The notes beneath the pieces are model-generated. The model was not told where the DNA came from. It made no database searches and saw only the letters and a list, made by a program, of their open reading frames with translations. Positions 50,496 through 59,476 of a stretch of DNA of 60,641 nucleotides are shown here, piece after piece. This DNA comes from Candidatus Woesearchaeota archaeon. GTDB taxonomy: Archaea > Nanobdellota > Nanobdellia > Woesearchaeales > 21-14-0-10-32-9. The stretch covers positions 1 to 60,641 of the forward strand of contig JAHKLZ010000017.1 of assembly GCA_020854775.1 (NCBI GenBank), given 5' to 3'. Every line of letters starts with the position of its first letter. The first letter of the stretch is position 1. Made by a program: the position numbers and the translations under genes.

Positions 50496-51344
50496 GTGGT
50501 TAAAAAATTATTGGTTGGGGACGTTGGAGGTACTAATACTTTTCTCGGAGTCATTCAGGGTTCTGATTTGTTAAAGGTTAAGGAATTTAAAACTAAGAAC
50601 GTTGTTATATATGAGGAGTTGTCTAATTTTCTTGATGAGTACGACGTTAAGGGTGTTAGTTTAGCTGTTGCGGGTCCTGTTATTAATGGGAGGGTTAGTC
50701 TTAGTAATGTTGATAAAATTATTTCTTCTAAGAAATTATCTGATTTGGTTAAGCAAGATGTTTTGTTGCTTAATGATTTTGAAGCTCTTGGTTTCTTTGT
50801 TAAGGACAAAACTAGTAAGGGCTTGGTGATTGGTGCGGGTACTGGTTTGGGTAAAGTAGTTGTTTCTGATAAAGTCATGGGTACTGAAGGAGGAGGTGTT
50901 GATTTTCCTTTTTTTTCTGGTGAAGAAAATATTAAGGATTTTTTTTCTAAGAAGTTAAAGCGTCATCCTAGTTATGAGGACTTAGTTTCGGGTAGGGGTT
51001 TGAGCATGCTTAAACAGTACTATGTTAAGAAGAACAGGGTTTTGAGTAATAATTTTTCTCCTAGTGATATTTTTTCTAATAATAAGGATGTTGTTAATAA
51101 AAAAGTTATTAAAGATTTTTCTAAGTTTTATGGTCGTTTCGTTAAGAATTCTTCTTTAGAGTTGTTGCCTGATAAAGTTTTTATTGCTGGAGGAATTGCT
51201 AGGAAGAATCCTGAAATAATTAAGTCAGAAGAATTTTTGAATGAGTTGTCTGTTTTGTCTAAGAAGCCTCGTGTTTCTTTGATTAAGGATAAATATGCGG
51301 GTTTGAAAGGTGCGGCTTCTGCTTTTTTTCATAAAAATATTTAA
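50496..51344 (+). CDS. glk: Bacterial-type glucokinase
   Basis: A 282-residue ATP-dependent glucokinase of the Glk family. GTG at 50496 follows AGGTG. 'LVGDVGGTNTFLGVI' is the phosphate-1 motif, 'LLNDFEALGF' holds the catalytic Asp, 'VIGAGTGLGKVVV' is phosphate-2, 'GTEGGGVDFPF' and 'YEDLVSGRGLSML' are Glk-specific, and 'VFIAGGIARKNPE' is the adenosine motif. Archaea more often use ROK or ADP-dependent enzymes, so this is a likely bacterial acquisition. It would feed glucose into the cluster. Confidence 0.9.
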   Translation: MVKKLLVGDVGGTNTFLGVIQGSDLLKVKEFKTKNVVIYEELSNFLDEYDVKGVSLAVAGPVINGRVSLSNVDKIISSKKLSDLVKQDVLLLNDFEALGFFVKDKTSKGLVIGAGTGLGKVVVSDKVMGTEGGGVDFPFFSGEENIKDFFSKKLKRHPSYEDLVSGRGLSMLKQYYVKKNRVLSNNFSPSDIFSNNKDVVNKKVIKDFSKFYGRFVKNSSLELLPDKVFIAGGIARKNPEIIKSEEFLNELSVLSKKPRVSLIKDKYAGLKGAASAFFHKNI

Positions 51345-51394
51345 AAAGAAAAGGTTCTTTGTTAGTATTGTGTTTTTATTAAGAGGTTTTTACA

Positions 51395-52198
51395 GTGAAA
51401 TTATTTTTAGATAGTGCGGTTTTGTCTGAAGTCGAGGAGGCTTTCTCTTGGGGCGTCGTGGAAGGTGTTACTACTAATCCTTCTTTGCTTAAGAAGGCCG
51501 TTGAGAAAAATCAAGGTGATTTAGAATTATATATTAGGTCTATTCTTAAAGCGGCTAAGCCTTTTCCTGTTAGTTTAGAAGTTACTAAGTCTAATGTTGA
51601 GGAAGTTGTTGCTGAGGCTAAGGCTTTGTTTAAGATGTTTAATCATACTGCGAGGAATGTTTGTATTAAGATTCCTATTTGTTTGTCTGATGATGAAGAT
51701 TCTTTGCTTTCTGGTTTGAAATCCATTTCTGAGGTTTCTAAGTTAAAGATTCCTGTTAATGCAACTCTTATTTTTACTCCTGAGCAAGCTTTATTGGCTG
51801 CTAAGGCTGGCGCGAAGTTTGTTAGTCCTTTTGTTGGTCGTTTGGATGATTTCATTAGGGATTCTGCTAGTGTTAAGTATTCTAAGGATGATTATTTTCC
51901 TGCTGAAGGTCTTAGTAGTAAAGGCGTAGTTCTTAATGATGAAGGTATTGTTTCTGGTGTTGATTTGGTTCGTAGGTGTTCTTTGATTATTAAGAAGCAT
52001 GGTTTGAGCACAGAGGTTATTGCTGCGTCTATTAGGAATCCTCGTCAAGTACGGGAGTGTGCTGAGGCTGGTGCTCACATTGCTACTTTGCCTTTTTCTG
52101 TTATTAAGAAATTAGTTGTTCACAAAAAAACTTTTGAAGGCGTAAAGAAGTTCTCAGAGGATACTGTTAAGGAATATGAGGGTTTAACTAAAAAATGA
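51395..52198 (+). CDS. tal: Transaldolase (small, FSA/TalC-like form)
   Basis: A 267-residue TIM-barrel enzyme starting at GTG 51395 after an AGAGG site. 'MKLFLDSAVLSEVEEA' and 'GVTTNPSLLKK' start the barrel, 'NVCIKIP' carries the Schiff-base Lys, 'VNATLIFTPEQALLAAKAGAKFVSPFVGRLDD' and 'EVIAASIRNPRQVRECAEAGAHIATLPF' complete it. It moves dihydroxyacetone units in the pentose phosphate pathway. It overlaps the pgi start by four bases. Confidence 0.94.
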   Translation: MKLFLDSAVLSEVEEAFSWGVVEGVTTNPSLLKKAVEKNQGDLELYIRSILKAAKPFPVSLEVTKSNVEEVVAEAKALFKMFNHTARNVCIKIPICLSDDEDSLLSGLKSISEVSKLKIPVNATLIFTPEQALLAAKAGAKFVSPFVGRLDDFIRDSASVKYSKDDYFPAEGLSSKGVVLNDEGIVSGVDLVRRCSLIIKKHGLSTEVIAASIRNPRQVRECAEAGAHIATLPFSVIKKLVVHKKTFEGVKKFSEDTVKEYEGLTKK

Positions 52199-53436
52199 AG
52201 TTCGTAAAAGATTATTCGTCTAAGTATTCAAGTGTTGATGAGAAAAAACTTTTAGATTTTATTTCTGTTATTAAAGAGGATTTGTTTAAGAATTATGATT
52301 CTGATTTTTCTTCTTTGCTTCTTCCTCAGGATGAGAATATTTTAAGGGATGTTTCTGTTCTTGTTAAGAAAAAAAAGAAGTTTTCTGATTTGATAGTTAT
52401 AGGTATAGGTGGTTCTAATCTTGGCGCTTTAGCTATTCTTGAAGCTGTTAAGGGTAAGAATTATTTATTGATTAATAACAAAAAAGTTTTTTTTGCTGAC
52501 ACGGTTGATTCTGATAATATTAACAACATTTTAAGTATTTGTAAAAAGAAAAATTTCTTGTTAGTTTTTATTAGTAAGTCTGGTACTACGACTGAGTCTG
52601 TTGCTAACTTCGAAGTTTTACTTAGTAAGATTCCATTAAAGCAGAGGAAGGAAAGAGTTGTTACTATTAGTGATGAGGGTTCTGCTTTATCTGTTCTTGC
52701 GGATAAGAAAGGTTTTGATTCTTTGTTTATTCCTAAGAAGGTTGGTGGTAGGTTCTCTGTTTTTAGTTCGGTTGGTTTGTTTCCTTTATTATTCGCAGGT
52801 ATTAATGTTAAGGAATTGCTTCGTGGTGCTAATGATTCTTTGAAGAGTTTTGATAAGACTAATTTTGCTTATTTAGGTGCTTTGGATATTTATACTAATT
52901 ACAAAAAAAATAAAGTTATTAATGACTTGTTTTTATTTAGTAATGATTTAGAATCTTTAGGTAAGTGGTTTCGTCAATTAATGGGTGAAAGCATAGGTAA
53001 GAAGTTTTCTGTTTCTGGTAAAAAAGTTTTTGCAGGTATTACTCCTACTGTTTCAGTTGGTAGTACTGATTTGCATTCTGTTGGTCAGCTTTATCTTGGG
53101 GGTCCTAGGGATAAATTTACTAGTTTTGTTAGTTTAAAGAATCAGTCTAAATTAATAATTCCTAAGAATAAAGATGGGATTCTTAAACATATTCAAGGAT
53201 TAAGCTTTCAAGAAGTCATGGATGCTATCTTAAAAGGTACTTTGTCCGCTTTTAAATTAAACAAGTTACCTTTTAATCATTATGTTTTAGAAAAAAAGTC
53301 TGAGTACGAAATTGGTTTTTTTATGCAAACGAAGATGCTTGAAATAATTCTTCTTGCTCACTTAATAGGTGTTAATCCTTTTGATCAACCTAGCGTTGAA
53401 GATTATAAAAAAGAAACTCGTAAATTGCTTCAATGA
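52195..53436 (+). CDS. pgi: Glucose-6-phosphate isomerase
   Basis: A 413-residue sugar isomerase of the classical PGI superfamily with two SIS domains ('VIGIGGSNLGALAILEAV', 'VFISKSGTTTESVANFE'). 'ESLGKWFRQLMGESIGKK' and 'TDLHSVGQLYLGGPRDKFTSF' hold the catalytic Glu/His region. It is not the cupin-type PGI found in some archaea, so a bacterial source is likely. It is the last gene of the cluster and converges with the HTH gene two bases after its stop. Confidence 0.93.
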   Translation: MKFVKDYSSKYSSVDEKKLLDFISVIKEDLFKNYDSDFSSLLLPQDENILRDVSVLVKKKKKFSDLIVIGIGGSNLGALAILEAVKGKNYLLINNKKVFFADTVDSDNINNILSICKKKNFLLVFISKSGTTTESVANFEVLLSKIPLKQRKERVVTISDEGSALSVLADKKGFDSLFIPKKVGGRFSVFSSVGLFPLLFAGINVKELLRGANDSLKSFDKTNFAYLGALDIYTNYKKNKVINDLFLFSNDLESLGKWFRQLMGESIGKKFSVSGKKVFAGITPTVSVGSTDLHSVGQLYLGGPRDKFTSFVSLKNQSKLIIPKNKDGILKHIQGLSFQEVMDAILKGTLSAFKLNKLPFNHYVLEKKSEYEIGFFMQTKMLEIILLAHLIGVNPFDQPSVEDYKKETRKLLQ

Positions 53437-53437
53437 A

Positions 53438-54064
53438 TCATTTTTTTCTTGATAATTCATATGCTATCATTATTAGTATCGTGAATGCTGCGCCTGCTAA
53501 GAACCATGGCGCTATAATCATACCTGTTGTTGGTTCACTAATAGTTGCGTCCATTACTCTCATGGCTGGTTCTGCGAGCATATCTGTTTCTGTTGTCATA
53601 ACCATGTCTGTTACTTGAAAGCTACCTGATAACATTTTTTGTCTTGGAAACAAATTCATTATTTTTTCCCAGTTGCTTTCTAATAAGTATATTAGTCCTC
53701 CTGTGAAAGCTGTGAATAAAGTTATTGGTAAAAAATTTCTTAATTTATCCATCACTGTTTTATCTTCTTTAGGAGCGATGATTATGTATTTGTTTGCTAA
53801 TCCGTAATGTACGACTTCTTTTCCTTTTTCTGAATAGTGATATTCGTCACTTGTTACTAAATTATTATCTTTTAATTGTTTTAAGTTATAATGAACGGTG
53901 CTCATGGCCATTCCTAGTTTCTTCGAGATTTCTGTAGCGGTCGCTCGTTCATTGTTTGATAAGTAGTCTAAGATTTTTCTACAAGTATCATTATTTAGTA
54001 CTTGAGTCATCTTTTTGACTTTGTCTTCTTTTAAAGACATTAAAACGAATGAATTAGTTGTCAT
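53438..54064 (-). CDS. Membrane-anchored winged-helix (ArsR-like) regulator
   Basis: A 208-residue protein. Residues 18-85 form an ArsR-type winged helix ('NDTCRKILDYLSNNERATATEISKKLGMAMSTVHYNLKQLKDNNLV'). Two membrane helices follow, near residues 110-125 and 185-205, with an outward-facing loop rich in Met and Thr between them. The layout suggests a one-component sensor that reads a signal at the membrane and binds DNA directly. It lies tail-to-tail with pgi, so it may regulate the sugar cluster, which is an inference. Confidence 0.8.
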   Translation of the reverse strand: MTTNSFVLMSLKEDKVKKMTQVLNNDTCRKILDYLSNNERATATEISKKLGMAMSTVHYNLKQLKDNNLVTSDEYHYSEKGKEVVHYGLANKYIIIAPKEDKTVMDKLRNFLPITLFTAFTGGLIYLLESNWEKIMNLFPRQKMLSGSFQVTDMVMTTETDMLAEPAMRVMDATISEPTTGMIIAPWFLAGAAFTILIMIAYELSRKK

Positions 54065-54135
54065 TTTAGCTTTGTTAATATTCAGGGATTTAAATACTTT
54101 AAGATAAGTTCTATTTTGTTAGAACTCTTTTTTTT

Positions 54136-56016
54136 TTATTCGTGTTTTTCGAAGAATTTTTTTATTTCGTTTTCGTACATCATTGTTTGTTTAATGTTCC
54201 AAGTTATGGGGAAGCACCTATAATAATTATTCCATGAGTATCTTTCATCTAAGAATATTATTACGCCTTTGTCTGTTTCGCTTCTTATGCATCGCCCCGC
54301 GCTTTGTAGTGTTTTGTTGAAAGCAGGGAATAAGTATCCGTAGTCCCATCCTTTTCCGAATTTTTTATCGTAATAATCTATTAGTGCTTTTGTTTCTAAG
54401 TCTGGTTTTTGTAATGGTAATCCTACGATTATGACTCCTTTCAAGTAATCTCCTGGTAAATCTATTCCTTCTCCGAAACTCCCTGTTATTACACCTAATA
54501 GTGCTGCGCCTTCGTCTTTGTATTTTTTGAAGTTTTCTAGTAATTCTTCTTTTTCGTGTTTCGCCATTCCTGAGTGTTCTAAGAAAATGGTTTTGTTACA
54601 ATCTTTCATGTATGTGTAAGCTGAATCTCTTAGTTTGAAGCTGGGAAAAAATACTGCGCTGTTACCAGGTATGTTGTTTATCATCTTAGTAACGGTTTCT
54701 CCTATTTCTTTGTATTGTTCTTCGTTCCTAGTCGCGTATTTAGTTGATGTTTTTGGAACTATCATGTTTATTTTGTTATTTTCAGGAAAAGGATTTTTTA
54801 GAACTAATTCTTCTGTTCTGTTTTTTTCAAATCCTAAGATGTCTAAGTACATATTAGTAGGATTAAGTGTCCCTGACATTAGTATTGTTGAATGAGCAAA
54901 AGGTAGTACTTGTTTCGCTATTATTGAGGGATCTAAGCATTTATAGTTAAGAACTAATATGTCTTCTTTGAATCCTTTAACGATGGAGAATATCCTTGTG
55001 TAACCTTCATCGTTGTTTAACCATTCATTTAAGAAACTCGCTATTGCTCCTAAATAAGATTGTTTTTTTTCTTTTCTTATTTCATCAGCTGCTTCTTCTA
55101 AGTCCTCTATTAGTTCTTCATAATTAGTTATTTTGTCTACTCTGTCTACGAAGTCATTCCTTTCGATGTATATTTCTTCTTTTTTCTTTGAATAATCAGA
55201 TAGTATTCCTTGTATTTCTCTTAATGAAACAAATAAGTTATTTGCTTTTATTTCTTGAGCTTCACTCATTGCTCTTTTTAATGATATGCTTGTTAATCTT
55301 TGGCTTGCCAAATCAGTTATTCTAGTGGGTAAGTTGTGAGCTTCATCAACTATTATTATGGCGTCTTCTAATTCTTTATTGGTTTTTCTAAGGAATGAAT
55401 CCCTTATTTTTGGGTGGAACAAATAATAATAATCTGTTACTATTATGTTTGATTTTTTTCCTATGTTCATTGATACTTCGTAAGGACACAATCCGTGTTT
55501 TTTTGATGTATTTATGACTTTATGAGTTGAACAAGGACTCTTATTGATTAGTTCGGAAGTAGCGGTTTTTGATTCGAATGATTGTTCTTCTCCACTTTTT
55601 AATTTAGAATAATAATCACATCTTTTATCTTCTCTTAACATTTTGCAGTATTCCGCGAAGTCTTTCGTGCTCATATTATCTACGCCTTCTTGTAAGCACA
55701 TATGTTTTTTTCCTACTATGTCTACGCAAATTATTTTTTCGTTGTATTTCTCATTTATTATTTCAACTGTTTCTAGAGCTATTAAGTGTTGAGTATGCAT
55801 GGAAGTTAGAAAAAAAACTGTTTTTCCTGATTCAACAGCTTTTTTTAATGCGGGACTTATGCTAGCAGCGGTTTTTCCTAGTCCTGTTGGTGCGTGTGCT
55901 ATCAAGTTATGTCCTGACGTGACTGCGTGATTAACTGCTTTTATTAATATGTCTTGTACTCCTCTTATGTTTTCGTATGGGAAGAAATCTTTGTTTTTTT
56001 CTTTTTGTTTAATCAT
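54136..56016 (-). CDS. XPD/Rad3-like (DEAD_2) Fe-S DNA helicase
   Basis: A 626-residue superfamily 2 helicase. Walker A 'APTGLGKTAA' is near residue 42, 'DEAHNLP' is motif II, and four Cys between them ('KHMCLQEG', 'EYCKMLRE', 'KRCDYYS', 'HGLCPYE') form the 4Fe-4S domain of XPD-family 5'-3' helicases. Motifs IV-VI ('AVFFPSF', 'GSFGEGIDLPG', 'QSAGRCIRS') are intact. It probably acts in repair or replication fork maintenance. It diverges from the ABCE1 gene across a 157-base gap. Confidence 0.93.
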   Translation of the reverse strand: MIKQKEKNKDFFPYENIRGVQDILIKAVNHAVTSGHNLIAHAPTGLGKTAASISPALKKAVESGKTVFFLTSMHTQHLIALETVEIINEKYNEKIICVDIVGKKHMCLQEGVDNMSTKDFAEYCKMLREDKRCDYYSKLKSGEEQSFESKTATSELINKSPCSTHKVINTSKKHGLCPYEVSMNIGKKSNIIVTDYYYLFHPKIRDSFLRKTNKELEDAIIIVDEAHNLPTRITDLASQRLTSISLKRAMSEAQEIKANNLFVSLREIQGILSDYSKKKEEIYIERNDFVDRVDKITNYEELIEDLEEAADEIRKEKKQSYLGAIASFLNEWLNNDEGYTRIFSIVKGFKEDILVLNYKCLDPSIIAKQVLPFAHSTILMSGTLNPTNMYLDILGFEKNRTEELVLKNPFPENNKINMIVPKTSTKYATRNEEQYKEIGETVTKMINNIPGNSAVFFPSFKLRDSAYTYMKDCNKTIFLEHSGMAKHEKEELLENFKKYKDEGAALLGVITGSFGEGIDLPGDYLKGVIIVGLPLQKPDLETKALIDYYDKKFGKGWDYGYLFPAFNKTLQSAGRCIRSETDKGVIIFLDERYSWNNYYRCFPITWNIKQTMMYENEIKKFFEKHE

Positions 56017-56173
56017 TTTGTTATTTTTTTGAATTCTTATTTAATATTTAAATGGTTGCCTTTCATTTTTTATTGCTTTTTTTTGGTTTTAAAAACTTGT
56101 TCTTCGTGAGTGTCCAGTGTTTTATTAAGAAAAACAAAAACTCTTTTAAAAAGTAGTTGTTTCTCTTATTTTT

Positions 56174-57931
56174 ATGCGTAATAGAATCATTGTTGTTAAA
56201 AAGGATCGTTGTAACCCTGTGGGGTGCGGTGATTATTTGTGTATGAGAGTCAGTCCTAGTAATAGGGCTGGTAAAGAAGCTATTGTTAAAGATGATGATG
56301 GCAAAGTCAGAATTAATGAGTCAGTAATTACTGACGCGGATAGGATAGCTGTTAATAAATGTCCTTTTCAGGCTTTAAGCATGATTAATCTTCCTGAAGC
56401 TCTTAATCAAGACCCTATTCACAGATTTTTACCTAATGGTTTTTCTTTGTACAAATTACCCATTCCTATTTTTGGAAAAGTCGTAGGTATTATTGGTAGG
56501 AACGGTGTTGGTAAATCTACTGCTATGAATGTTTTAGCAGGCTTACTAAAACCTAACTTCGGTGTTAAGGATAAAGAAGCTAGTTACAAGGACTTAATTG
56601 AGCGTTTTAAAGGCACAGAGGCTCAGGTTTTTTTTGAAAAACTAGAATCTGGCGAAATAAAAGTTGCGTATAAGCCTCAGCAAGTAGATCTGATTCCTAA
56701 ACAATTTAAAGGGTCTGTTAGGGATTTGTTGAATAAAGTTAATGAAACTGATAAATTAGATGAAATAGTTGATGTTCTTGAATTGTCAAAGATTCTTGAG
56801 AGTGATGTTTCTAAGATTAGTGGTGGTGAGCTTCAACGCGTCGCTATAGCTGCTACTGTTTTGAAGAAAGCAAATCTTTACTTATTTGACGAACCAACGT
56901 CTTACCTTGATATTAAGCAAAGAATTAAGATTAGTAAATTCATTAAGAGCTTAGCTGTTGAAGACGTCGCCGTATTAGTCATTGAGCACGACATCATCAT
57001 CTTGGATTATTTAGCTGATTTGATTCATTTAATGTATGGTGTAGAAGGAGAATATGGTATTACTAGTTTGGCTAAGTCTACTAAAGCAGGAATTAATATT
57101 TACTTAGATGGTTATATTCGTGATGAGAATATGCGTTTTAGGAATCATAAAATAGTGTTTGATGATAGTCCTGATGAGAAAGTCGCTTCTGAGACTCATC
57201 TGACTTCTTGGAGGAACTTAAAGTATGATGTTGGTCGTTTCTCTTTAAATGTTAATCAAGGAGAAATTATGCGTAGAGACGTCATAGGAGTTCTTGGAGA
57301 GAACGGTATTGGTAAAACTACTTTTGCGCGTCTTATCACTGGCGAAATAAAAGTTGATGAGCAAGTCTTAGAAGAATTAAGAATCTCTTATAAGCCTCAA
57401 TACTTGTTTAAAAGCGATGAATTAGTCATGGTTTATCTGCGTGACGCTTTGAAGTTTGATACTCAAATAATTAGTCCTTTACAAATTAAGTCCTTATTAA
57501 ATAAGAAATTATCAGAGTTATCTGGTGGTGAGCTTCAGCGCGTTTCTATTGCTAAATGCTTAAGTGAAGACGCAGATCTATATGTTTTGGACGAGCCTAG
57601 CGCGTACTTAGACGTTGAGCAACGTCTTAGCATGTCTAAAATCATAGGTGAATTAATGTCTCATTCAGGTAGAGCTGCTTTGATTATTGATCACGACTTA
57701 TTATTCCTAGATTATTTATCTAAGAAACTCTTAATTTTTGACGGTGTACCTGCGATTAGCGGTAAAACACTAGGTCCTCTCAGCATGGGTCAAGGTATGA
57801 ATCATTTTCTTAAAGAGCTAAACATCACTTTTCGTAGAGACGAAGAATCAGGTCGTCCTAGGATTAACAAGCCTGACAGTCAAAAAGATAAGGAGCAAAA
57901 AGCTAGTGGGGCTTTGTATTATTTGAAATGA
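56174..57931 (+). CDS. rli: ABCE1/Rli ribosome-recycling ATPase lacking one Fe-S ligand set
   Basis: A 585-residue twin ABC ATPase that splits ribosomes after termination. Both nucleotide sites are intact: NBD1 'GRNGVGKST', 'ISGGELQRVAIA', 'LYLFDEPTSYLD'; NBD2 'GENGIGKTT', 'LSGGELQRVSIA', 'LYVLDEPSAYLD'. The N-terminal ferredoxin domain normally has eight Cys. Here C13, C18, C23 and C63 remain, which by ferredoxin topology are the ligands of one 4Fe-4S cluster. The other set is replaced by S27, T53, D56 and A59, so the second cluster should be absent. The spacing C18-C23 is one residue longer than usual. Its stop overlaps the next gene (ATGA). Confidence 0.95.
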   Translation: MRNRIIVVKKDRCNPVGCGDYLCMRVSPSNRAGKEAIVKDDDGKVRINESVITDADRIAVNKCPFQALSMINLPEALNQDPIHRFLPNGFSLYKLPIPIFGKVVGIIGRNGVGKSTAMNVLAGLLKPNFGVKDKEASYKDLIERFKGTEAQVFFEKLESGEIKVAYKPQQVDLIPKQFKGSVRDLLNKVNETDKLDEIVDVLELSKILESDVSKISGGELQRVAIAATVLKKANLYLFDEPTSYLDIKQRIKISKFIKSLAVEDVAVLVIEHDIIILDYLADLIHLMYGVEGEYGITSLAKSTKAGINIYLDGYIRDENMRFRNHKIVFDDSPDEKVASETHLTSWRNLKYDVGRFSLNVNQGEIMRRDVIGVLGENGIGKTTFARLITGEIKVDEQVLEELRISYKPQYLFKSDELVMVYLRDALKFDTQIISPLQIKSLLNKKLSELSGGELQRVSIAKCLSEDADLYVLDEPSAYLDVEQRLSMSKIIGELMSHSGRAALIIDHDLLFLDYLSKKLLIFDGVPAISGKTLGPLSMGQGMNHFLKELNITFRRDEESGRPRINKPDSQKDKEQKASGALYYLK

Positions 57932-58563
57932 ACAAAAGATTAATTAATTTTTTAACTGTTTTCTTAGTCGTTTTCATATTAGTTCTAGGAATCCCTTCAT
58001 TTTTATCATTGAACCCTTTCATTTATTTTAACGAAGCTAAAAAAACAAATATTGTATTTGATGACTTTGAATATTTATACGAAAACGTTCACGGATTTTT
58101 ATTACTAAGAAATTCTTTATCAGATAATTTCACAATTGATGAAAATAATCACATGCAAGACGTTCGATTACTTATTAACACACTAAAAATTTTTTCGTTC
58201 ATTTTCATAATGGTTTTAGCAAGCACACTCTTTTTAATTAACAAAATAAAAGGCACCAAAAAAAGAAAAACAGAACTAACCAATTTTTTTAATAATCTAA
58301 AAAAAGGCGGATTCATAAGCCTATCATTTTTAATATTCTTAACCATTATTGTTTTCATAAATTTTTCTTTTTCATTCGACGCGTTCCACAGAATATTTTT
58401 CCCACAAGGAAACTGGCTTTTCTCAGCGGATAGCTTATTAATAACTTTGTTCCCCCAAACATTCTTCTTAAACATGGCCAAGAAAATATTCATCACGAAC
58501 ACATTATTCATCTCACTACTAATTCTAATCATTCATTTATTAGAGAACCAAAATAAATATTGA
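57928..58563 (+). CDS. DUF1461 integral membrane protein
   Basis: A 211-residue protein with four membrane helices (about 8-28, 90-108, 130-150, 180-205). 'ENNHMQDVR' and the 'FHRIFFPQGNWLF..DSLLITLFPQTFF' segment are marks of the DUF1461 (TIGR01906) family, whose function is unknown. It overlaps the ABCE1 stop by four bases, but its codons are A-rich, unlike ABCE1, so the overlap may be recent. It is the last plus-strand gene before the integron-like region. Confidence 0.82.
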   Translation: MNKRLINFLTVFLVVFILVLGIPSFLSLNPFIYFNEAKKTNIVFDDFEYLYENVHGFLLLRNSLSDNFTIDENNHMQDVRLLINTLKIFSFIFIMVLASTLFLINKIKGTKKRKTELTNFFNNLKKGGFISLSFLIFLTIIVFINFSFSFDAFHRIFFPQGNWLFSADSLLITLFPQTFFLNMAKKIFITNTLFISLLILIIHLLENQNKY

Positions 58564-58597
58564 ACGAAGTGAGTGTAAAATTAAGAAAAAGAAAATA

Positions 58598-59131
58598 TTA
58601 TTTTAAAGAATCAATTAATTTTTGAGTTGTAATTAAAGGCCCGATAACTGTTTTGAACCGTTCACAATTTCTTTCATGCCATTCTTGTTTTTCAGTTGTT
58701 GAAGCATCAGTTACTAAATATGGTTGAATTCTTCTATATGCAGCATCAACCGCACTAAAATAAACACAAACTCCTGAATAAACGCCCGTAAAATATATTT
58801 CATCGATGTTATTATTTTTACAATATTGTTCTAATTCAGTTTGAAAAAAAGCACTATATTCTGACTTTTCAATTTTAATTGAATACTTTGATTTTGTAAC
58901 TTCTTGAATTAATTCCTTTTTTTCAGGCTCATCTGCAAATTCATCACCCCATAATTTTAACATAACAGGATTTTTTTCAGAATTAGATTTTCCAGTTACA
59001 ACAATAATTGGTAATTTGTGTTTATTAAATTCTTCAATTAATTTGACTTGATTAGAAATTATTTCTTTAGGATTGTAAATATTTAAAGTATTGCCTTTAA
59101 TCATATCAATAATTATTAATGCTTTAACCAT
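58598..59131 (-). CDS. Isochorismatase-family hydrolase
   Basis: A 177-residue cysteine hydrolase of the isochorismatase/nicotinamidase superfamily. The triad can be placed at D9 ('IIIDMIKG'), K89 ('IEKSEYSAFF') and C122 ('TGVYSGVCVYFSA'); the cis-peptide segment before the Cys is typical. A nicotinamidase metal site is not obvious, so the substrate is uncertain. It lies between the last core gene and the first attC-like site at 59208 and has AT-rich codons. It may be the first captured gene of the array, although a preceding recombination site is not visible. Confidence 0.85.
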   Translation of the reverse strand: MVKALIIIDMIKGNTLNIYNPKEIISNQVKLIEEFNKHKLPIIVVTGKSNSEKNPVMLKLWGDEFADEPEKKELIQEVTKSKYSIKIEKSEYSAFFQTELEQYCKNNNIDEIYFTGVYSGVCVYFSAVDAAYRRIQPYLVTDASTTEKQEWHERNCERFKTVIGPLITTQKLIDSLK

Positions 59132-59207
59132 GATACTATTTGAATAATTGAATCTTTATTAATTTATCGAAGTCTTTTCTTTTTCTATGTTCTCTAATAT
59201 AAATGTC

Positions 59208-59307
59208 TTATAACATCAGGGATATACGAAGTTTTTTTTGGAACGAAGTGAAATAAAAATTTGGGTGAGCGAAGTGCAACGAGCGAACCCTTTAAGCCTT
59301 GTTAAAT
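59208..59307 (+). repeat. attC-like recombination site 1
   Basis: A 100-bp element that opens with TTATAAC and ends with GTTAAAT (fits GTTRRRY). It shares AACATCAGG, GAAGTTTT, AAAAATTTGGG and CCTTGTTA with sites 2 and 3. Its inner arms are the least regular of the three, and the middle contains GGGT/ACCC and gaacgaagtg repeats. The terminal 7-mers are not complementary to each other, as expected if they belong to different cassettes. Confidence 0.75.
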
Positions 59308-59415
59308 CCGCCGACGACTGAAAGGAGGAGAGCGCGGCGTGCCCGAGCCGTAGGCGAAGGAGTTTTTGTGCCTATATTAAAATATTGCCTGCATTGTTCT
59401 TGCCACTCGTTTTTA

Positions 59416-59432
59416 CCGAAACATTTATATAG
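59416..59432 (+). promoter_or_regulatory. BRE/TATA promoter inside cassette A
   Basis: Sequence ccgaaacatttatata is a textbook local promoter, about 45-60 bases before the ATG at 59477. The cassette therefore brings its own archaeal promoter. Confidence 0.7.
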
Positions 59433-59436
59433 TTTA

Positions 59437-59452
59437 ATGAATATATATTCAT
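59437..59452. promoter_or_regulatory. Perfect 16-bp palindrome, probable operator
   Basis: ATGAATATATATTCAT begins five bases after the TATA box and reaches the expected transcription start. A protein bound here would block polymerase. The DUF134 protein encoded downstream is a predicted DNA-binding protein and the obvious candidate autoregulator. Confidence 0.6.
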
Positions 59453-59476
59453 AACTAAATGTGGAGGTAAAGTAAA

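Noticed and set aside
58149-58532. A 127-codon minus-strand frame opposite the DUF1461 gene
   Set aside because: It lies wholly within DUF1461, has no family signal and reflects the AT-rich complement.
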